A stretch of 32,060 nt of DNA from a virus: IMG/VR virus record IMGVR_UViG_3300046169_000025, positions 1-32,060 of that record. The stretch is one strand, 5' to 3'. The notes below the pieces were generated by a model. The model made no database searches. It was not told the origin of the DNA and was given only the letters and a program-made list of their open reading frames with translations. This document shows, in pieces, positions 9,458 to 17,811 of this stretch. Within the stretch, counting starts at the first letter, position 1, and each line of letters opens with the position of its first letter. The position numbers were made by a program, and so were the translations under genes.

Positions 9458-12400
9458 TTATTCTTCACTAAGCTCGCTTTTAGAGTTGTTAGAATTAACA
9501 CTATATATCTCTATTGGCTTCTTAGTCCTCTTAGTTAAAGTAACATTCATAAAGTTACCTTTCATTCTATCCCCTTCAGCTTCTCCTGACTTAATAACAT
9601 AGGCAAAACTGCTTGTTAATGCTGAGTTTGCATTTGATGTCAACGTATATGTGGTAGCTCCTATTGATTGTATAGTTCCAATTAGAGTGTGACCACCTGC
9701 TTGACTAAAATATATATTATCTCCTACATTAACCCCATTATTTGGAGTATCCGCTAAAGTAACAGTAGCTGAATCTACAGCTGTAGTTATGTTTCCTAAT
9801 CCAAAAAACTCACTATTCCCAGGTTCTCCATCAATATCTCCAGTAGCAAAAGGAATGTCAGAATACAATAATCCTTCTTTTCTATTGTATGTGGTTTTAT
9901 CTATACTAGTAGAAGATAGATTTGTATCTAATGTCGTGTCGTATGATGTCTTAGTTCCAGAGTTAACTCCATCAACAGTAGTATCTTCAGCAAAAGTACC
10001 ATCCACAGTTAGAGATTGATATGTTTTTACTTTATTAGGTAATCCATTAAAAGGAAACTTTAATTTAGTTTCAAAGGTTTTACCATAAAATGTAGAGTGG
10101 TCTGAGTTTGAGTCATGATGCCATAACTCACCATCTTTAAAAGAGAAAAATCTTCTATTTATCTTACCATACATCTCTGGCTCATAACTATGAAAAGAAG
10201 TCCACCTTTGATTTACTTCTGACCACACTACAGTATCATAAGGAGCAGTAATAGTGTAGACAGGTATTTGCTCTTCAGGTTTTTCGTTTTTTACTTCCCA
10301 TTTAACATTGTCATTGTCATATCTAGAATCATCTTTATAAACTCTAGGAAATGTAATAACATATTCATTGTGCTTAGGATTATAAGCTCCTAATATTCTA
10401 AAGGAATAGTTTACTAAATTAAATTGCTCTGGTATTGTGTGACTTAATGGCTCATCATACCAGTTACTAATATTATACGTAAATCCTGCTGTAGGATTTG
10501 CCTCTCTATACAACTCCGATTTATCTCTAAAATAGTCTAACATGTTAACTTTAGATATAGGTTTAAGCTCATTGCCTTTTAGTCTTAAAACAGCACCTTT
10601 CTTTATGTCTACCCAGTATAATATATTTCCATTAAAATCAAAAGACTCAGGATTTTTACTTATACCGTAGTGCTCTGAAAAAGCTATAGAATTTCCTAGT
10701 ACATTAGAAGATAATCCTACATTTGCGCTACCATCAGCATTAGTTATAATATCTTTATTTATAGAAACCTTATAAGTCCTATCTTCCTGTATGACAATCA
10801 TGTCAGTATCTCTAGAATGTATTTTTTGTATTGAGCCATCAGCCTTATCTAAATCAGAATAACTAAACAATTCAAAAGTGCTTAGACCATTATAATTTAC
10901 ATCAGGTTGAAAAGGCTCAGAATAAGTAATACTAGATTCCTTCAGTTCTTCTCTAGCGTAAGGATTGAATACATTTGGCCTTCCTATGTTTATGTGATTA
11001 GTAGGATAAAAATCATTCAAATAATAATCTTCTACAAAAGAAGTGGTAAATCTAAGTCCTTCAGTATCGTTATTAGAGTTTCTCATTATTCTCCTTTTAA
11101 AGAATACATCACCCTCATCAAAATATCCTCTTGCTGGAGATACCCCAACTACTTGAGTATGAGTCATTCCTCTATGAGCTCTATTTGGTTCATGAGGATT
11201 AGCTATAGTGTGTTTAAACCCAAACTCATAATAAACTCTAGTTGACTCATCTTCAGACTCTTTCAAAGGTCTGTATATTTCAAACAAACCATCACCAAAA
11301 AAGTTTGCTGTGCTGCCTGACGTTGATACATGGTCATAAGTTCCTCCAGATAGTGAATCTATACTGTCTATAGTTATGAAGTATCCTTGCTCCTCTAAAG
11401 GTTCCCCTAGTTCAGTTGAGCCATTATAAAGGTCGTATCCAGTAATAGCAACATCTATATATACGTCTGTATGAGCAGTTGGCGTATCGTAATTCCAAGG
11501 AGAGGTTATAAACCTTATTCTATCCCCCTCAACATAACTATAATCTATTAATGGATTATTTTGAGTTCTATAAGAGTCAGGAGAACCTTTTAAAGATTGT
11601 AATGATAAAAATATTCTAGACTCTCCAGTAGCTGGAATTGTTGATGTAAAAGCTCCAGGACATATAAACTGTATAAACTCATCAACAGATGTATTCTTAG
11701 AATATGCCCAACTCCAATACTTAGCCCACACAGGAGGCTGATGATTTACCGACCAGTCTATTCTGGCCTTTCCGTAGTTGTTATTTTGACCAGGATTTAT
11801 AGATTCGTCAGCATTAAAACCTCTTTCACTAAAAAATTTAACATAACACTTAGATGTTCCATTTTCGCTATCTATAGCTACAGTAGAATTTCTTCCTTTT
11901 CCGTCATAATAAATTATTCCAAAGTCGTGAAAAGCACCAGCTTTAAAGCTACCAGACTTTCCGTCTCCACCGCCAACACCTATAACCTCCATAGCAAAAG
12001 TGTTGTCTTTATTTGCTCCGCTCAACTGTGGGTCTTCATTAGCGAATGTAGGGTTATTAAAGTTTAATGATATACCAGCTTTTTTACCACTGTCAAATAT
12101 CTCACCATCAGCATCTGGATGAACATGCTCTTCAACACATATTAATCTAAATTTTCTACCTTCACTTCCTTGAGGAACTCCATCAATATCAATAAAATTA
12201 TTTTTAGTACTTGATATAAGAGGCAATACTAAAATCTTTTTTTCTGTATCAACGTAAGGACCATGTAACCATGCGTAGTCTCCATCGTCAGGCTTATCCG
12301 ATATAGAGGAGTATTTTGAATAGGCTGCTCCTAATTGCTCAGCTACATAAATCATTTGTTGGTCTAATCCAGAAGAACCATCGGAAAAATCTATTCCAGA

Positions 12401-12520
12401 AGATGCGGTGTTTATTGATTTCTGAATATCAATTATATGTACCTTACTATCTTGAACTATATCTCTTGTAACCAAATTACCTGGATTTTGAACTCTGCAA
12501 GCAAAATCTTGCGCTAGCAT
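9458..12520 (-). CDS. Tail stabilisation/'muzzle' protein, C-terminal part (1020 aa)
   Basis: This holds the larger part of the crAss-like muzzle (tail-tip stabilisation) protein. Diagnostic stretches are FKAGAFHDFGIIYYDGKGRN (residues ~185-205) followed by HQPPVWAKYWSWAYSKNTSV (~255-275). A later part looks like a beta-propeller (AFSEHYGISKNPESF and NILYWVDIKKGAVLRL, residues ~625-660; then NPKHNEYVITFPRV). In related phages these segments follow in one polypeptide the segments encoded here by the two upstream frames. The ATG at 12520 lies 41 bases inside the end of the 546-aa gene and in the +1 frame, so this part is either made from its own internal start or reached by a frame change near 12503-12506. 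The protein would form the distal tail tube and its closing plug. Assignment to the family is firm; independent translation is uncertain. Confidence 0.85.
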   Translation of the reverse strand: MLAQDFACRVQNPGNLVTRDIVQDSKVHIIDIQKSINTASSGIDFSDGSSGLDQQMIYVAEQLGAAYSKYSSISDKPDDGDYAWLHGPYVDTEKKILVLPLISSTKNNFIDIDGVPQGSEGRKFRLICVEEHVHPDADGEIFDSGKKAGISLNFNNPTFANEDPQLSGANKDNTFAMEVIGVGGGDGKSGSFKAGAFHDFGIIYYDGKGRNSTVAIDSENGTSKCYVKFFSERGFNADESINPGQNNNYGKARIDWSVNHQPPVWAKYWSWAYSKNTSVDEFIQFICPGAFTSTIPATGESRIFLSLQSLKGSPDSYRTQNNPLIDYSYVEGDRIRFITSPWNYDTPTAHTDVYIDVAITGYDLYNGSTELGEPLEEQGYFITIDSIDSLSGGTYDHVSTSGSTANFFGDGLFEIYRPLKESEDESTRVYYEFGFKHTIANPHEPNRAHRGMTHTQVVGVSPARGYFDEGDVFFKRRIMRNSNNDTEGLRFTTSFVEDYYLNDFYPTNHINIGRPNVFNPYAREELKESSITYSEPFQPDVNYNGLSTFELFSYSDLDKADGSIQKIHSRDTDMIVIQEDRTYKVSINKDIITNADGSANVGLSSNVLGNSIAFSEHYGISKNPESFDFNGNILYWVDIKKGAVLRLKGNELKPISKVNMLDYFRDKSELYREANPTAGFTYNISNWYDEPLSHTIPEQFNLVNYSFRILGAYNPKHNEYVITFPRVYKDDSRYDNDNVKWEVKNEKPEEQIPVYTITAPYDTVVWSEVNQRWTSFHSYEPEMYGKINRRFFSFKDGELWHHDSNSDHSTFYGKTFETKLKFPFNGLPNKVKTYQSLTVDGTFAEDTTVDGVNSGTKTSYDTTLDTNLSSTSIDKTTYNRKEGLLYSDIPFATGDIDGEPGNSEFFGLGNITTAVDSATVTLADTPNNGVNVGDNIYFSQAGGHTLIGTIQSIGATTYTLTSNANSALTSSFAYVIKSGEAEGDRMKGNFMNVTLTKRTKKPIEIYSVNSNNSKSELSEE

Positions 12521-14117
12521 TTATGTTTACTATTTGATTTTCAGAAGTCTCAATATCACCGTAGTAAAAAGCAAATGTTATTTGAGGGTATCCACTAGTT
12601 CCTCCAGTTTTAGTTCCGCAAAAAGAACTTTGTCTTGCTTCGTCAACTGGAGTCGGATATTTTACTAGTTGATTTATTTGATATGTTTCTCTATCGGTTC
12701 CATGACTATCTTGACCATTGGTATCTCTGTTGTAATTTCCAGCTACATTGAATTGTCCATCATAAGGACCGTATTTATGTCTAGATTTATATGATGAATT
12801 ATAAGGGCCTATTACAATATTTATGTTCGAGCCGCCCTCTTCAAGACCTTTACTAGAAATCTCCCAAGTCTTAGATGCGTCCTGAGCCAATCCTACTAAA
12901 TTAGAAATAGATGTATTTTTTAATGTTATAGAATGAGGACTACCACTAGTAGTTCTATCGGCATAGGCACTAGATTTTTGGTTATCAATATTAGTACCAC
13001 TCCATCCTCCTGAAAGTTGTCCTGAGCTATTTACAGTCCAACCAGGATATATTATTGCTGAAAGCTTATCTGAACTAGTAACACCTCCATATTTTGGTTG
13101 AAGCTCAACATCTATACTTTCTACATCAAATCCCTCAAGGTAATTTGCGTATGAAATTCTATTATCAGATATTAATGTTTGAGTTCTGGCTCTCTTAGGA
13201 ACATTGTCGTAAATCTTTGCTATATCATTCTTGTCAGCAAAAGGATATATCTTGTCATTAAAAAAACTAAAATTAAGAGACTCTTCATTCAAAAATTTAT
13301 CGTAATCATTCTTCACCTTAGCTATTACAAAGAAATCACCTCTATTACCCTGCTTGTCTACATCAAAATCTTTACATATTCTAGCGCAAAGCTCTATGTA
13401 TTCTACCTGATGATTTCCAGCTATATACCTTATATTTATAATATTATCTGAAGAAGCATCAGAGTTCAAGTTAGCAACATTAGATTTCATATCATCAGTA
13501 TGAGTAGCGTCACTTATTCTACTCCATTCTGTTACTTGCTTGTCGTAAAAATGATACCTATACCTAAATTGAAATGACTTTCCAAATATGTTGTTTTTCT
13601 TTATAGAAGAATTTGTATCAAAAGACACCGAAGGTTTTGTGTATGGAGGTCTCTTTTTAACCTCTACGTACTGTTTTTTAACATCTCTAGTTTCTTGATA
13701 GGGATAGTTATTTACGGCTCCAGCATCATTAGGAGTATACATAGAATACGGATAATACTTATCAGGTTCAGCCTTCATTATTTGAGATGAAGCCTCAACA
13801 TATCCATATTCATTTATGACCTTCATTGACTCTTTAGACTTAACCACATTTATTTCTTGAGGTTCACCATATCTATCAGAAGTAAAGTAAAGAATGTCTC
13901 CTATTTTATTTATTTCTGTTATCAAGAAGTTTTCTCTCCATAAAAACAAGTTATCTGAGTCAGACATACAGTCTCTAAATATTTCAGAAACTGTATCTGT
14001 TATTAAATCGTATTCTAATATATAGTGGTCTAAAAGATTAGAGAAAACAAAATAATACATTTTATCTTTATGTGTGTCCTCATATGAACCAATACATTTG
14101 TGAATTTCTCTAGCCAT
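12477..14117 (-). CDS. Tail stabilisation/'muzzle' protein, middle part (546 aa)
   Basis: The protein opens MAREIHKCIGSYEDTHKDKM and continues YYFVFSNLLDHYILEYD, the classic 'IGSYED...i.yfv.....h.Il.yd' block that lies ~200 residues into muzzle/stabilisation proteins. Further typical blocks are ITEINKIGDILYFTSDRYGEP and LISDNRISYANYLEGFDVES (residue ~320). It is beta-rich throughout. Its first ATG lies only one codon (AAA) after the in-frame TAG that ends the upstream 209-aa frame, so the two are contiguous in the same frame. Its last residues (NINASARFCLQSSKSR) look like out-of-frame reading after residue ~538, because shifting by +1 at the TTTT gives ARFACRVQNPG and then the downstream protein. 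It may be a natural separate subunit or part of an interrupted gene. Confidence 0.8.
   Translation of the reverse strand: MAREIHKCIGSYEDTHKDKMYYFVFSNLLDHYILEYDLITDTVSEIFRDCMSDSDNLFLWRENFLITEINKIGDILYFTSDRYGEPQEINVVKSKESMKVINEYGYVEASSQIMKAEPDKYYPYSMYTPNDAGAVNNYPYQETRDVKKQYVEVKKRPPYTKPSVSFDTNSSIKKNNIFGKSFQFRYRYHFYDKQVTEWSRISDATHTDDMKSNVANLNSDASSDNIINIRYIAGNHQVEYIELCARICKDFDVDKQGNRGDFFVIAKVKNDYDKFLNEESLNFSFFNDKIYPFADKNDIAKIYDNVPKRARTQTLISDNRISYANYLEGFDVESIDVELQPKYGGVTSSDKLSAIIYPGWTVNSSGQLSGGWSGTNIDNQKSSAYADRTTSGSPHSITLKNTSISNLVGLAQDASKTWEISSKGLEEGGSNINIVIGPYNSSYKSRHKYGPYDGQFNVAGNYNRDTNGQDSHGTDRETYQINQLVKYPTPVDEARQSSFCGTKTGGTSGYPQITFAFYYGDIETSENQIVNINASARFCLQSSKSR
12503..12506 (-). other. Possible +1 frameshift/indel site (TTTT) in muzzle gene
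   Basis: On the minus strand the sequence is GCA AGA TTT TGC TTG. Dropping one T gives GCA AGA TTT GCT TGC AGA GTT and joins the middle frame smoothly to the C-terminal frame (ARF-ACRVQNPG). Without the shift the middle frame stops nine codons after the TTT, at TAA 12477-12479. A homopolymer sequencing error, a true mutation, or a translational event would all look the same here. Confidence 0.5.
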
Positions 14118-14120
14118 TTT

Positions 14121-14123
14121 CTA
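14121..14123 (-). other. In-frame TAG inside the muzzle coding region
   Basis: The minus strand reads GTA GGG AGA TAG AAA ATG GCT AGA. The TAG is in frame with both the 209-aa and the 546-aa reading frames, which together read as consecutive parts of one family. Most other genes here stop at TAA, two at TGA, and only one other at TAG. The TAG may be a true stop with reinitiation, a suppressed amber codon, or a mutation. Confidence 0.6.
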
Positions 14124-14750
14124 TCTCCCTACGTTAAATTGTTTATTAAAAAAATTAAAATTTCTAGACACCTTATTGTTGTCAACATCAGCTCCAAAAA
14201 CATCAATATTTAAAGAATCTCCATCGTTAGTTAATAAAAAAACTAAACAAGGTAAAGATAATGAACTTTTAGATATTCCTTTTTCAGCGTACTTTACATC
14301 AACACCCCTAGAAAGTAGTTCTACTGCATTTTTTTCAACAAATCCTGCCATCCATTTTTTTAGCTCCTCTACGTCATTAAGATTTACTGAAGAGTATGAG
14401 GATTTATATGAGCCTCCCAACATGTCAAAATTAAAATCTAAGCTTCCAGAGGGTAAAGAGTCAGGTAAAAAATAAACTACACTTTTAGGAACATCTCCTC
14501 CATGACCAGAGTCTGCATGCCCATTGAAAATACCATCTCCAACATATAATATAGGTAATTTTTTTTTATTAAAGTTAAAAGTTATTTTTGTGTTTCCCGG
14601 TATATTCTGAATAACACCTATGCTATTTGAGTCAGAAGACTGATTTCTTATATTTAAAGAGTCAACATAGTCTCCCTCTTTCACAAATCTTTCGTCAGAA
14701 TCTCTATCTAGCCCTCCTATAAAAAGTTTCTTTTCCTGCAAGCCAGCCAT
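14121..14750 (-). CDS. Tail stabilisation/'muzzle' protein, N-terminal part (209 aa)
   Basis: The beginning, AGLQEKKLFIGGLDRDSDER, then EGDYVDSLNIRNQSS and GVIQNIPGNTKI, is the standard opening of phage tail stabilisation proteins ('...g.m..D.derli..geY.dalNi....sd...gtvqN..GN'). The remainder is beta-rich. It ends at TAG (14121-14123), with the codons AAA ATG of the 546-aa frame following in the same reading frame. The piece is far shorter than the >1000-residue family members, consistent with it being only the first segment. It follows the ring protein gene with a 4-bp gap. Reinitiation at the adjacent ATG or partial reading of the TAG would both yield the next segment. Confidence 0.8.
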   Translation of the reverse strand: MAGLQEKKLFIGGLDRDSDERFVKEGDYVDSLNIRNQSSDSNSIGVIQNIPGNTKITFNFNKKKLPILYVGDGIFNGHADSGHGGDVPKSVVYFLPDSLPSGSLDFNFDMLGGSYKSSYSSVNLNDVEELKKWMAGFVEKNAVELLSRGVDVKYAEKGISKSSLSLPCLVFLLTNDGDSLNIDVFGADVDNNKVSRNFNFFNKQFNVGR

Positions 14751-14754
14751 TTAA

Positions 14755-15483
14755 TTATAATTTAGGAGATTGCTTAAATGCTTTTCTAGATGTTTGAAGT
14801 GCCTCAGATTTATTAAATGAGTTCATTCTAGCTCTAGCCAATCTCTTTTGGTTATAAAATTCTTTTCTAGCTAATTGTTTTTCATTAGCGTTTATACCTC
14901 TTTTTCTCTGTATTGATTTCCAGTATACAAATGAAGCCAATGCCTCCTGAGCGAAAGTGTGAACCTGAATATTATCGCCAGTAACTCCACTAGAGCCATC
15001 CGATATATATTCTAATATAATTTTATTCAAATCTCCAGAAACAGAAGAAAACTCTATAGTGTCTCCATCTAAATTCTCTCTATAATATCCATTAGAATTA
15101 TTACCTCCACCAAAACCATATCTAGCATAAATACCATTATCTACATTGTCATAATAGAGACTGTCGTCTCCATCATCAGAAGAAACTGCACCAGTTGTAA
15201 GGTTTAATTTTTCTTTTCTTCCTAGATATTGCAACTCTCCGTTTGAGCCTACTACAGATATACTTACGAATTTAACGTAATCTGTTGGAAGTGTAATAGT
15301 GTTAGTAGATGAATTAACAGTTACCTCAACAGCTTTAATCATTCTTACAGTATCAAAGTTTAATTCTTTTAATCCCTTTAATCCTATATTGTAGTATCTT
15401 AAAAATTCAGCCTGAGTGTTTTTTCCTTCATCAACTAAAAGGCCATTTACTACCTCTTCTAAACTAACAAATTGTGCGCTCAT
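14755..15483 (-). CDS. Ring/connector protein, tail tubular (P22 gp4-like) type (242 aa)
   Basis: The N-terminal region FVSLEEVVNGLLVDEGKNTQ, followed by FLRYYNIGLKGLKELNFDTV and then a strand TLPTDYVKFVSISV (residues ~75-95), is typical of the ring/adaptor proteins directly upstream of the muzzle in crAss-like phages (compare ring protein 1 of phicrAss001). A C-terminal helical, basic tail (KRGINANEKQLARKEFYNQK) follows. These proteins form the dodecameric collar between portal and tail. Spacing is tight: 4 bp to the muzzle gene and 1 bp from the preceding ring gene. The family call rests on pattern recognition and on position. Confidence 0.75.
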   Translation of the reverse strand: MSAQFVSLEEVVNGLLVDEGKNTQAEFLRYYNIGLKGLKELNFDTVRMIKAVEVTVNSSTNTITLPTDYVKFVSISVVGSNGELQYLGRKEKLNLTTGAVSSDDGDDSLYYDNVDNGIYARYGFGGGNNSNGYYRENLDGDTIEFSSVSGDLNKIILEYISDGSSGVTGDNIQVHTFAQEALASFVYWKSIQRKRGINANEKQLARKEFYNQKRLARARMNSFNKSEALQTSRKAFKQSPKL

Positions 15484-15484
15484 A

Positions 15485-16108
15485 TTATCCTATGTTATTG
15501 TTTTTATAATCCTCTTCAGCTCCCTTCATCAATGTAAACACATCTACTAAGTTTTTAACTATAGTGGCTTCCATGTCGGCAGGAATTGGGTAGGTACCTG
15601 TATCAGATAAACTACTAGAAGTAGCAATATAAGCAACACTAACAGTTGCAGAAGTATCTTGATATAAGTATAATTCATTTCCCTGAACATACCAGAACTT
15701 TTTATTAGTACTAGTTACTGTATTGTGATATAAAGGATTATTATTAGTGGAAGAAGTACCTCCACCATAAGGCATTCTAATGTATTCGTTAGAACTTGAA
15801 TAAACTCTAACTATACCCATATCGTTAGGTAATGTTATTGGTTGACTAGGCAACTCTACCTTATTACTAGTTACTGATAAACTTGAATCTACAGTAATAA
15901 AGTCTCCAGTTATTTCTAATTCGGCTTTATTAGTCGTTGTGCTTTTAGTGTAAAATCTATCTTCTATTAATTGCCTTACTAGACTGTCTCTTTCCTGGTC
16001 AACTAAAACCATTATTTCACGAATGTCTATCCTTGTATCATCTGATACATTACCACCCTCAATTATTCTTTGAACCTGTTCAGCTATTTTTCTTCTTGTA
16101 GTTGCCAT
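15485..16108 (-). CDS. Ring/connector protein (207 aa)
   Basis: The protein begins TRRKIAEQVQRIIEGGNVSD and continues DIREIMVLVDQERDSLVRQL, a pattern I know from the second ring protein of crAss-like and Cellulophaga podophages. A middle beta-rich part contains LPNDMGIVRVYSSSNEYIRMP, a strand typical of collar proteins that take the P22 gp4 fold. The C-terminal helix (MEATIVKNLVDVFTLMKGAE) would pack against neighbours. It lies between two other ring genes (3 bp and 1 bp gaps), so the three are almost certainly co-transcribed and assemble together below the portal. Confidence 0.75.
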   Translation of the reverse strand: MATTRRKIAEQVQRIIEGGNVSDDTRIDIREIMVLVDQERDSLVRQLIEDRFYTKSTTTNKAELEITGDFITVDSSLSVTSNKVELPSQPITLPNDMGIVRVYSSSNEYIRMPYGGGTSSTNNNPLYHNTVTSTNKKFWYVQGNELYLYQDTSATVSVAYIATSSSLSDTGTYPIPADMEATIVKNLVDVFTLMKGAEEDYKNNNIG

Positions 16109-16111
16109 TTA

Positions 16112-16753
16112 TTATTGTTCTTTAGATGATAATCCAAAACTAGCTCCAAAAGTTACCACATCTTCATCTCTTAAACTAACACCAACGTATTCAGCTATTT
16201 TATGACAAATATCTTTATGTGTGCTTGATGGTAGAGTTAATCCTTGAGCATCAGCAGCTGAACCGTTATATACAGGAGCACCGTTAACAATAGTATAGGT
16301 CCACTTAGGAGCAGTAGGTTCTTTTATGTAAGACATAGTTACAGTCCCACTAGATGCTGGTGTGCTTCCGTTATTATATATTTTAAATCCACTATTAATC
16401 ATAACTGCCAATGGATAAGTTTGTGATGGAGATACTATACTACTATCAACTCTATACTGTAATTTTTCAAGACCTATAAGTTCAACAGCGTTGCCTCCTA
16501 TTTCAAGACTAACAAAATGGAGAAATCCAGCAGGGTAAGTCCAAGACGGAGAGCTATAAGCTAAAGCTACTACATTCACAACAGGAGCTAAGTCATCTAA
16601 ATTTTTATGAGAATTTCTCTCCTTAAATTTTTCCTCTATAACATCTAATTGAGCCCTAGTTGCAGCTAAATTAAACTCACTAGGCTTAATAAAACCTCTT
16701 TGGTCTTTGTTAGCTATGAACTGAATAAATCTATATACCTCGTCTATTGTCAT
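16112..16753 (-). CDS. Ring/connector protein, first gene of tail operon (213 aa)
   Basis: The N-terminal helices (FIQFIANKDQRGFIKPSEFN, then LAATRAQLDVIEEKF) match the start of crAss-like ring proteins, which usually read 'n..q.G.i.p.efn..a..aq....e.'. The middle part SWTYPAGFLHFVSLEI followed by LEKLQYRVDSSIVSPSQTYP and the strand GTVTMSYIKEPTAPKW is also family-typical. The C-terminal helix contains HKDICHKIAEYVGVSLRD. It follows a terminator and a TATATTTG element, so it appears to be the first gene of a transcription unit for the ring, muzzle and cargo proteins. Confidence 0.75.
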   Translation of the reverse strand: MTIDEVYRFIQFIANKDQRGFIKPSEFNLAATRAQLDVIEEKFKERNSHKNLDDLAPVVNVVALAYSSPSWTYPAGFLHFVSLEIGGNAVELIGLEKLQYRVDSSIVSPSQTYPLAVMINSGFKIYNNGSTPASSGTVTMSYIKEPTAPKWTYTIVNGAPVYNGSAADAQGLTLPSSTHKDICHKIAEYVGVSLRDEDVVTFGASFGLSSKEQ

Positions 16754-16774
16754 TACGTATGATGAATTTCATAG

Positions 16775-16782
16775 CAAATATA
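16775..16782 (-). promoter_or_regulatory. Bacteroidota-type promoter -7 element (TATATTTG) before ring genes
   Basis: The minus strand reads TATATTTG 21 bases before the ATG of the 213-aa ring gene and just after the T-tract of a terminator. The position fits transcription restarting for the tail module. A TTGG sits roughly 18-20 bases upstream, in the terminator loop and stem, which is a weak -33 match. Confidence 0.55.
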
Positions 16783-16784
16783 AC

Positions 16785-16815
16785 AAAAAAAAGAGAGATA
16801 CCAATGGCACCTCTC
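16785..16815 (-). terminator. Intrinsic terminator after the 299-aa gene
   Basis: The minus strand has GAGAGGTGCC, loop ATT, GGTATCTCTC, and then eight T. The 10-bp stem includes two G-T wobbles. It lies 22 bases past the stop of the 299-aa gene. Confidence 0.85.
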
Positions 16816-16837
16816 CTTATTAAAAATATAGTTTATA

Positions 16838-17737
16838 TTAATTGTATCTAGAAAGCTGAGCTTTTATCTGAGAAAGTATAGGCTCACCATCAACAGTTAA
16901 GCATAATTCAGCTAAATGGTCTAAAGCTTTAATACCCATAGGAACATTAGAAACAAGCTGCTTCGTGTCTCCTATAGTCCAGTTAATTCTATTAGACTCC
17001 ATCTTTAATATTTTGTATTCAGAAGCTTTCAATATCAGTTCTTTCATTTCGGTTAATGGACTGTCTAATCCAGCGATAAATCCTGAAGGGTCTTTTTCAG
17101 CTAGCATTTTCATGTCATAACGAATCTCATCAGTTGAGTTCTTAACATTAACTCCAAGAACTTTAGCGTAACCAACTAACTTATCTAAAGACATAGTTAA
17201 TACAGTTGTCACAGCATCCATTTCCATTCTACTTCTTTCCAATCTCTCTTTAGCTTTCTTTTCAGAGTCTTCTAAACCAAAAGAAGGAGCAGATGATGAA
17301 AGTCTATTAGGATTGTTAAGATTTGCATTACACAAGTCTAAGTATTTTTTAAGATTAGGATTTGTGTATTCTACAATTAAAAACCCATTGTTAAATGTTA
17401 TAGGAGTTTTTGCTAGAAGTTCTTTGTCCTGCTCATCAACAAATATAGACCTCTGACCTTTAATGTATCTTATAGCTCTCTGAGTTCCTGACTCAGGGTC
17501 AAAAATTACATCTTCAGCCTTTAACATATATACGATTGGATATTTATCCGCACCTGTTCTTGAGTCTTTATCTCTTGATATTAATTTATAAATAGAGGGC
17601 TTTCTACTTACTTGATTACCAAAGCTTGGTAAAGGTTTAGAAACTACTGGAGCCTCTTTGATTGGTGTTGATTCTACAACTGGAGTATCTACTACAGGAG
17701 TCACAACATTTGATTTTTTTACAGTTTTACGTGCCAT
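16838..17737 (-). CDS. Putative virion structural protein (299 aa)
   Basis: The function is not recognised. The first ~45 residues are basic then proline- and valine-rich (repeats like TPVVDTPVVESTP), suggesting a flexible arm. Residues ~50-125 are beta-rich and end FNNGFLIVEYTNPNLKKYLD. Residues ~150-290 are predominantly helical and charged (EKKAKERLERSRMEMDAV). It is flanked on both sides by intrinsic terminators, so it appears to be transcribed either as a single gene or by read-through from the capsid operon. It lies between head genes and ring genes, where crAss-like phages carry auxiliary capsid or connector proteins. No TAnnTTTG element is visible in its own leader. Confidence 0.6.
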   Translation of the reverse strand: MARKTVKKSNVVTPVVDTPVVESTPIKEAPVVSKPLPSFGNQVSRKPSIYKLISRDKDSRTGADKYPIVYMLKAEDVIFDPESGTQRAIRYIKGQRSIFVDEQDKELLAKTPITFNNGFLIVEYTNPNLKKYLDLCNANLNNPNRLSSSAPSFGLEDSEKKAKERLERSRMEMDAVTTVLTMSLDKLVGYAKVLGVNVKNSTDEIRYDMKMLAEKDPSGFIAGLDSPLTEMKELILKASEYKILKMESNRINWTIGDTKQLVSNVPMGIKALDHLAELCLTVDGEPILSQIKAQLSRYN

Positions 17738-17767
17738 TTTTGTTATTATTAAATTAAATTAAAAATT

Positions 17768-17799
17768 AAAAAAAAAAGAAGGAGGGGTTAACCTCCCTC
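17768..17799 (-). terminator. Strong intrinsic terminator closing the capsid gene cluster
   Basis: The minus strand has GAGGGAGG, loop TTAACC, CCTCCTTC (one G-T wobble), followed by ten T. It lies 12 bases beyond the stop of the third structural paralog. Confidence 0.92.
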
Positions 17800-17811
17800 T
17801 AATTAGAGTTA

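Noticed and set aside
10907-12067. Plus-strand open frames opposite the muzzle gene
   Set aside because: They lie antisense to a well-supported gene, have odd Ser/Ile/Tyr-rich composition, and lack recognisable domains.
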